Shown here piece by piece: positions 59,794 to 64,000 of a stretch of DNA of 64,000 bases. Position 1 is the first letter of the stretch; the number at the start of each line of letters is the position of its first letter. The translations under genes and the position numbers were made by a program. This DNA comes from Chalara sp. BL73. Taxonomy: Eukaryota > Ascomycota > Leotiomycetes > Helotiales. The DNA is taken from positions 1 to 64,000 of the forward strand of contig CAKJVC010000074.1 in the NCBI GenBank assembly GCA_918026815.1, given 5' to 3'. The notes under the pieces were generated by a model, which saw only the letters and a list, made by a program, of their open reading frames with translations, was not told the origin of the DNA and ran no database searches.

Positions 59794-60795
59794 ATTGGAG
59801 CGACTAAGATAGATACTAGTCAGCCAAGCTTCTCAAGTTCGTACTCATAGTGTTTAGGTAGAAAGAGATTCTCACAGTGATGGTCAGCGACCTGCAAGAG
59901 TGTCGTGTCAGGTGTGTATTGAGTGCATGTATGCTTTTCCAGTGCTATGTTGATTAAGGTAGGAAAAGCAGAAGCTTTGAATACTTTATGAAGATGGAAT
60001 TGAGAGGGGAACGGTGCAAATTCGATAGCGATGCGGTGCAATTAAATGCCGTAGCATCCGTCCTGCGATAGTAGTACGACCGCATTCCATTGAAAGCGAG
60101 GGACGGGCCATCTCAAGGGGGACGCGAAACTGCTCTCTGCTTACCTAACTGCATATGCCGAGGCTCATCATATACCTTTTTTTTTTTTTTGCGGGGTACC
60201 CGAGCCTGTAAGCACGTGAATCCGCTGATTGAAGATGACAGTTGCCGGTTATTGGCTCTATTATACGTATTATACGTGAAGTGAAGTCTTTCACAATAAA
60301 CACTGTATGGATTTCTTGTGCAATGGAGATATAGGAATTAAATTAATACCCAGGTTCAGCCAATGGCGTTCAAAATTAAGGTATTCTTGACACTGATGGA
60401 ATGAGGCAGCACCTTCTGTCAGTAACTTTTTTGTGATCCGAAATGCCAGAAAAGCATTGGCCAAAACACACTACGGCATACCCTTTAGCAGATACTGGGA
60501 TCACATCTTTAAAGAGAAGTGCAAGGCGAATGGCTAATGTGGTCGGTCAAAATAGTCCCATCAAGGATTCGATGCACTCCACGGATCTGGATGAGTATCC
60601 GGATAACGGTCGGGTATCATCCCATTGCGAACATCGGGACCTTATACATCATGTATATTGTCGTATCAATCAGCCATGTCTCATGTGAGGCTATGCACTT
60701 GTAAACTAGAGATGCTAATATTGGCTGATTGAAGCTAGAAATGTTTTTCGCGGACATAGACATGAGCCGCTCCCAGACTCGATTATATTATTGTA
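59794..60795. other. Gap between HFD1 start and APM3 3' end
   Basis: About 1 kb between two minus-strand genes, containing the HFD1 promoter side. A run of 14 T lies at 60177-60190. An ATTATACGTATTATACGTG direct repeat of TTATACGT sits near 60260-60276. No gene or RNA is supported. Confidence 0.5.
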
Positions 60796-62552
60796 TTAGC
60801 ATCTAATCTCAACGCCACCTCGACTTATTGTCAGGTATTTCACCCCTTTGTATGGTTTTACGCCTTCGCCGACCCCCCGGCTTTTACGTGCATCAATCTG
60901 TAGAGATTCAACCTTGATGCCACTCGGGAGCCAACCTTTGACGGAAAAGCTGACATTCGCCGAACTGGGCATCAATATTTTGTTTTGCGCTATCTTTCGA
61001 GAGTCTTTCAAGACCCCCTGATCGTCCGTCGGCGCTGTCGCAACAATAGATTTTTCTGGGGCTTGGTAGGTCCCTTCATCATCGTCATAGCTCCCATCAA
61101 GCTTGAAGCCACTGCCTTCAAAGTCTTCCTCGGCCTCAGAAAGCGGTCCAACAACTGTACAGCGCAAAATAGCCCCACCAGCAACAGTATCTTTCGCTGG
61201 TATATGCCAATCTATCTGCCTCGCGCCAGGATTGTATATTGTGTCACCTCTACTCGCTCTAATCTCAGGTAGGTTCCTCACGTCAGTAGGCAATGGAACC
61301 GAAACAACTAGGTCTTCTAGGGTTGGGACGGTAGAAGTACCAATAGTGCTACCACCTAGAGCTGCGAATCCCGAACCACCACGCCCTATTCCATGGCTAT
61401 TGTTTCGAGAGCCCGAGCCAGATATTGAAGAATTTCCTTGTCCAGAAATCTTTGTAATAAATAATCTAACCTCAAACTCCGAGCCAGTGGCTCCAAGACT
61501 AGTTTTGACTTCAATACTCACAGGCAGTTTCAGATTAGGTGATTTGGTACTTCCAATTATTCCGTTCTGGAATGGTAATAAATCGACCTCATAACCTGCT
61601 AGAACAAAGCGCCCATCAGGTGGAACAAAGCTCAGTTCACCTGGATTTTCTCGCCACTTTGCCAACCTCACACAAGGATGGAATACAGGCAGTTCCATGA
61701 CACTATTCAAATTTTGCTTCCCAGAAGGGGTAGATAGGCTTAGGAGCAAATCCGGCACCCCTGATATTTTTGACGTGAATGCGATTGTTCCATTTGCGAA
61801 AGCTGCCAGTGGCCTGCCTGACGGTGCAAGGGTGACAGAAAGTGTCTCAACGAGGTCTACATATAGCTCATTCGAGGTATGCCTTACATTAGCTCTTCGC
61901 CATGGCAAAGCAGGCGTATTGGCGGCGGATGATCCACTTGAGGAAATACCTGGCATGTTAGTAGCAGAAGTGTTGCCAGAAAGTCCAGGTTTCCTTCAAC
62001 ATTTAGCACTCTGCATGTAACCTCTAGCAGCTTGACATACCCGGGAATGTTGATCCCTCCTAATAGCTTCCCAAGCCATCCCTCAACTTCCACCAGATCC
62101 CTCAGCGCATTTGGCTCTGTGGTGCTGATTGCGCCAGCATCACACATCTCATTCAGTAGTTGTGCCACCACATCATAACTAGCTTCTATTTTGTGTGCCA
62201 ACAGAGGCGAACCAACAAAATCCTCTAATACATCTACAATTCGATGCAGAAACTCAAGCGCGAGCAAGGGTTCGATCTCAGAGGAAGAGGTTAGGAAGAA
62301 TAATAGATTGGCGTGGCAAAGACTGAAAAGCAGGGTTGGCGGTGAGAGATTGGGGAGATATACGAAGTTTGGTCTAGGTAGAGGATGTGCCAAATATAAC
62401 GGGAGAAGCTGGGCAGCTGGTAGGGGTCGAGATGTATATGCATGAGTTAAGATAGGGCGACTATATTTGTTATTAGAATGTATACATGGAAGACTGAATG
62501 AAGCATACTGATGTTCATCGTAGATGTACAACGCCTCTATAGACCCACTCAT
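60796..62552 (-). CDS. APM3: AP-3 adaptor complex mu subunit
   Basis: Three exons, 62552-62509, 62460-62041 and 61936-60796, give 534 residues (yeast Apm3 is 483). AP-3 carries cargo from Golgi/endosomes to the vacuole, bypassing the late endosome, and its mu subunit reads tyrosine sorting signals. The N-terminal longin-like domain (about 1-140) starts MSGSIEALYIYDEH and continues with LPLYLAHPLPRPNFVYLPN and LEFLHRIVDVLEDFVGSPLL. It is followed by KIEASYDVVAQLLNEMCDAG and the linker TTEPNALRDLVEVEGWLGKL. The mu-homology domain begins ALPWRRANVRHTSNELYVDL and ends near VKYLTISRGGVEIRC. The YDVVAQLLNEMCDAG and WRRANVRHTSNE motifs place it among AP mu subunits; the longin sequence favours AP-3. 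The first intron (48 bases) has no stop and is a multiple of three. In the second intron the AG at CCAG lies too close to the branch point and the next AG is used. Confidence 0.92.
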
Positions 62553-62795
62553 GTTCAAGGAGTTTCTGCTACCGAATCATTTGGTGTTCTCGAGATGTTG
62601 GTAAGCTTGAGCCCAGGTTGAATGTCGACCTGGGTTGGTGGGGTGGTTGTTGGATCAAGCTTGCGCTCACCCGGCCCGCATCTGACCGCGCCAAGCATAG
62701 TCTCTGGATCGATCCGCTTTAATTTGGTGCGTTTGAAGCAATATCTGAACCTCTCATCATTTGTTTAGCATAAGAAGTCTACAACATCCTTCGAA
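62553..62795. promoter_or_regulatory. Short divergent promoter region between APM3 and the DMAC1-like gene
   Basis: Only 243 bases separate the two start codons, so both promoters must lie here or overlap the genes. This is inferred from orientation. A near-palindromic GGATCGATCC lies at about 62687-62696. Confidence 0.5.
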
Positions 62796-63144
62796 ATGTG
62801 GTGGCCTTTTTCATCGACGCCTAGCTTGAACGAGCTGCAGCGAATTGAACCACTTCGCGATGCTATGAAAGCTGATATTAATGATTGCATGAGCTGCAGA
62901 ATTACTGGCATGTCCCTCACAAATGTCTCCCTGTTTCGCACAGCCGTTCTAATCGCTTATAGGCGCTGGTGCTTTCATGGGGTTAGGCGCCTACAGCTAT
63001 TTCTCAGGGCACCGTCAGCTGCAATTGAACCAGGCGAGAATTCTGAAGAGCAAGAGTATGATTGGGTTCAGAGGGCGACAAATCGGAATCACCAGCATTG
63101 CAGCTTCATTCGTTGGCCTGGGTATATACAGACTGGTTAATTAG
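62796..63144 (+). CDS. Small two-helix membrane protein, DMAC1-like (DUF4536)
   Basis: Two exons, 62796-62907 and 62963-63144, give 97 residues. The spliced protein has an N-terminal MWWPF start, the motif DCMSCRITGAGAF with paired cysteines, a first hydrophobic helix (GAGAFMGLGAYSYFSG), a short basic loop (SMIGFRGRQ), and a second hydrophobic helix (IGITSIAASFVGLGIYRLVN). CxxCRxxG followed by two glycine-rich helices is the pattern of the DMAC1-like domain; animal DMAC1 helps assemble the distal membrane arm of complex I in mitochondria. That role is inferred from the family, and other small mitochondrial membrane proteins of this shape are possible. The intron must be GC-AG: the donor reads G|GCATGT, and the acceptor TTATAG follows a CTAAT branch point. 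No GT donor keeps the frame. Divergent from APM3. Confidence 0.82.
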
Positions 63145-64000
63145 GCAGCTGGTATACATCTGCATTCACACTCGACTGTAGCATTTGACAACGAAGAGAA
63201 AGGTATGACTGAATGGAGAGAACCTCCCTAGGATCTTTCGCAATTTATACTGATCCCTGATACTTCAGACCTGATGCGCTAACCTGAGGGTTTCTTGCAA
63301 GACACTTCAGATAACTCAAAGGGCCGTTAATGCTGTTCCAATTCGGACACCTTGGATGCTCTCCACTCTCTGCCGCAAGAATCGCCTCTACTACGAAATA
63401 TCTGTGGCAACATCAAATGTATGCATATCTGAACAGAGGTTGGGTCTGTTCTTGTCTTAGTGCCATCTTTGGGTGGAATCTCGAGGGGATAGTGCTCACG
63501 TCACCACGAGAATGCCTCTCTCGATCATATGATACAGTGGACAATGTCTCTGCGCCGTAAAACGGGCAAGTCGCTCGAGCAACACTGTTGGAGCGATAGA
63601 CGTTCTTTTACTTAGGTGGAGAGGCTTTTTGCAACAATAGTCATACGCCAATCTGTTACCAGCTACATATGCATCACATGGAGAGCATAATGATAACAAC
63701 CATTCCTCTAAAATGAACGATAATTAGAACGATAGCTGGACAGGCTAGTTTTATCTGTATAGCGGTAGCTTTTAGATGTAGATTCAACATGTAATAATGG
63801 CGCAAGGAAGCAAATATCGTTCAAATCGCCGTCTTAGATTCCCGTCCTATCAATCCTCTACCCCTTTTATTTCAGCCTTGTCTCGCTTAATTTAGCCATC
63901 CTGAACCACCCTGAAGCCTTCTAAAAGTTCTTTGAAGAGCTTCAGCCTTGTCGAACCATAGAGCACTACAAACATGGCAATTACTATACTTGCCCCAACT
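63145..64000. other. Right-hand edge, no complete gene
   Basis: 856 bases without a complete gene. At 63974 an ATG in good context (ACAAACATGGC) opens a frame of nine codons (MAITILAPT) that runs off the window and follows pyrimidine-rich leader-like sequence, so a gene may start here. TTCAGCCTTGTC occurs twice, near 63870 and 63940. Nothing else is supported. Confidence 0.35.

Overview
This window is nuclear DNA of a filamentous ascomycete (Pezizomycotina). The evidence is the dense gene packing on both strands, the short GT-AG introns (mostly 42 to 105 bases) with CTAAC/CTAAT-like branch points, and fungal versions of every recognisable protein (Arp1, Shm1, Rpl19, Gcn1, Osh3, Alg13, Apm3, Ten1, Snf7). 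A leotiomycete is my best guess, but that is inference. All exon boundaries were read from reading frame and splice signals and have not been checked against transcripts.

Layout. 1-10 kb: a small PAR32-like protein with three GRGGAGN motifs (+), then the dynactin actin ARP1, mitochondrial serine hydroxymethyltransferase and ribosomal protein L19 (all -). 10.6-18.8 kb: GCN1 (-), the amino-acid-starvation activator of Gcn2. 19.4-24.8 kb: a DHX29-type DEAH helicase (+), divergent from GCN1. 25.3-27.6 kb: an unrecognised protein (-). 27.6-30.3 kb is an AT-rich gene-poor gap. 30.3-34.1 kb: a forkhead regulator with an FHA domain (+). 34-42 kb is sparse: a 128-residue basic protein, the telomere-capping subunit TEN1 and ESCRT-III SNF7. 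41.9-48.7 kb: one gene for a 2197-residue low-complexity acidic protein with about 63 tandem PVEEQ units. 49.1-55.5 kb: oxysterol-binding protein OSH3 (-), ALG13 (-) and mitoribosomal protein mS35 (+). 55.8-56.2 kb: a small gene interrupted by one in-frame stop. 58.1-63.1 kb: fatty aldehyde dehydrogenase HFD1 (-), AP-3 mu subunit APM3 (-) and a small DMAC1-like membrane protein (+).

The genes are housekeeping genes with no biosynthetic cluster, operon-like unit, transposon, tRNA, rRNA or CRISPR array that I could recognise. A loose theme is translation (L19, Gcn1, DHX29-like, mS35, forkhead/FHA of the Fhl1 type) and endomembrane traffic (Arp1, Snf7, Osh3, Alg13, Apm3), but this is probably chance neighbourhood. 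The most unusual items are the tandem-repeat giant gene with long open antisense frames, the interrupted small gene at 56 kb, a long helicase intron with a possible 72-base cassette exon, a GC-AG intron in the DMAC1-like gene, and four introns that are multiples of three without stops (ARP1, RPL19, ALG13, APM3).
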